From positions 1 through 5,484 of the forward strand of contig JASIBM010000099.1 in assembly GCA_030045175.1 (NCBI GenBank): 5,484 nucleotides of DNA, given 5' to 3'. The position numbers and the translations under genes are program-made. The DNA comes from Streptosporangiaceae bacterium. Its GTDB lineage: Bacteria > Actinomycetota > Actinomycetes > Streptosporangiales > Streptosporangiaceae. Position 1 is the stretch's first letter, and each line of letters opens with the position of its first letter. Below are positions 4,885 to 5,484 of this stretch, piece after piece. The notes under the pieces were generated by a model. It was not told the DNA's origin and did not search any database. It worked only from the letters and a program-made list of their open reading frames with translations.

Positions 4885-5484
4885 TTACGCCTCGGCTGGC
4901 ACGCCGTCGATCAGCGCGGCCAGGCCGGCCGCGTCGAGCAGGTCGGCCGGCCGCACCGTCAGGTCATCGCGCACGTAGTAGAACGCGGCCCGCACCCGCT
5001 CAAGCGGCACGCCGGCCAGCGCCGCCCAGGCCAGCCGGTACGTGGCGAGCTGCACGGCAACGGCCCGTTCGTCATGGCCGGTGCGTGGCGGCCGGCCGGT
5101 CTTCCAGTCCACGATGTCGAAGCTGCCATCGGGCGCGTCGGCGAACACGGCATCGATGCGGCCACGGATCAGCCGGTCGCCGATCCTGGTCTCGAACGGC
5201 ACCTCCACGTCGACCGGCCAGCGCTGCCCCCAGGCGCCCGCCTCGAACGTGGCCTTCAAGCTAGCTAGGCCAGCGTCATCTGCGACCAGGTCGGCGTCGC
5301 TCGCCCCGGCCAGCTCGTCCCGGTCGATCAGCCGCAGCTCGCCGAACCTGTCCTCAAGCCAGCGGTGGAACGCGGTCCCGCGCCGCGCGGCTGACGCCGG
5401 CGGGCCGGGCATCGGCCGCCTGATGCGGGCGGCCAGCCCGGCCGGATCCTCGGCGATCGTGACCAGCGCGGACACGCCGAGCCG
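4885..5484 (-). CDS. adnB: AdnB-type helicase-nuclease, C-terminal nuclease domain (5' end outside the window)
   Basis: AdnAB is the actinobacterial heterodimeric motor-nuclease that resects double-strand breaks, replacing RecBCD/AddAB in mycobacteria. Only the last 199 residues are visible; the frame is open to the window edge with no ribosome binding site at the internal GTG at 5475, so the gene continues upstream. The nuclease landmarks of the RecB-type PD-(D/E)XK fold are intact. Counting from that GTG they are His37 in RRGTAFHRWLE, Asp108 in GRIDAVF, Asp123 and Lys125 in IVDWKTG, and Gln142/Tyr146 in QLATYRLAW. The motifs RFG and DELAGASD, and the short tail after the active site (about 70 residues), fit AdnB better than AdnA. 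Helicase motifs would lie outside the window. The stop is TAA at 4887-4885, followed by a palindrome that may terminate the transcript. Confidence 0.85.
   Translation of the reverse strand, partial: RLGVSALVTIAEDPAGLAARIRRPMPGPPASAARRGTAFHRWLEDRFGELRLIDRDELAGASDADLVADDAGLASLKATFEAGAWGQRWPVDVEVPFETRIGDRLIRGRIDAVFADAPDGSFDIVDWKTGRPPRTGHDERAVAVQLATYRLAWAALAGVPLERVRAAFYYVRDDLTVRPADLLDAAGLAALIDGVPAEA

Overview
The window is high-GC DNA with codon use typical of an actinomycete. All convincing genes are on the minus strand, so they read from right to left. The two ends match an actinobacterial chromosome-maintenance neighbourhood. At the right edge is the C-terminal nuclease domain of an AdnB-type helicase-nuclease (4885 to beyond 5484). 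At the left edge is what looks like the first 40 or so codons of an NADH pyrophosphatase, NudC (about 121 to below 1). From memory, adnAB and nudC also lie close together on one strand in mycobacteria, so these ends look like conserved framework.

Between them, in transcription order, are four genes. The first is a small secreted protein with four cysteines (4158-4652), a clear signal peptide, a strong ribosome binding site and a good -35/-10 promoter. The second is a SigE-family ECF-type sigma factor (3283-3795). The third is a single-pass membrane protein with a large outside domain resembling a beta-propeller (2060-3286). It overlaps the sigma gene by 4 bp (ATGA) and is a probable sensor or anti-sigma partner. 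The fourth is an M20-family metallodipeptidase (261-1733) with all expected metal ligands.

The gaps hold clear DNA structure. There is a 30-bp near-perfect palindrome between adnB and the secreted gene (4814-4843). An 11-bp inverted repeat with arms about four helical turns apart lies just after the secreted gene (4076-4129), followed by a 12-bp stem-loop (3991-4028). Four tandem 15-bp repeats sit upstream of the sigma gene (3872-3931). A GC-rich 11-bp stem-loop just after the sigma/membrane-protein pair is a likely terminator (2015-2046). A 17-bp triplication covers the dipeptidase stop codon (241-290).

The best candidate for an undescribed system is the sigma factor / membrane beta-propeller pair, next to a lower-GC secreted protein gene that may be a cargo gene or an acquired one. 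The regulatory link is inference. No mobile element, CRISPR array, tRNA or rRNA was seen.
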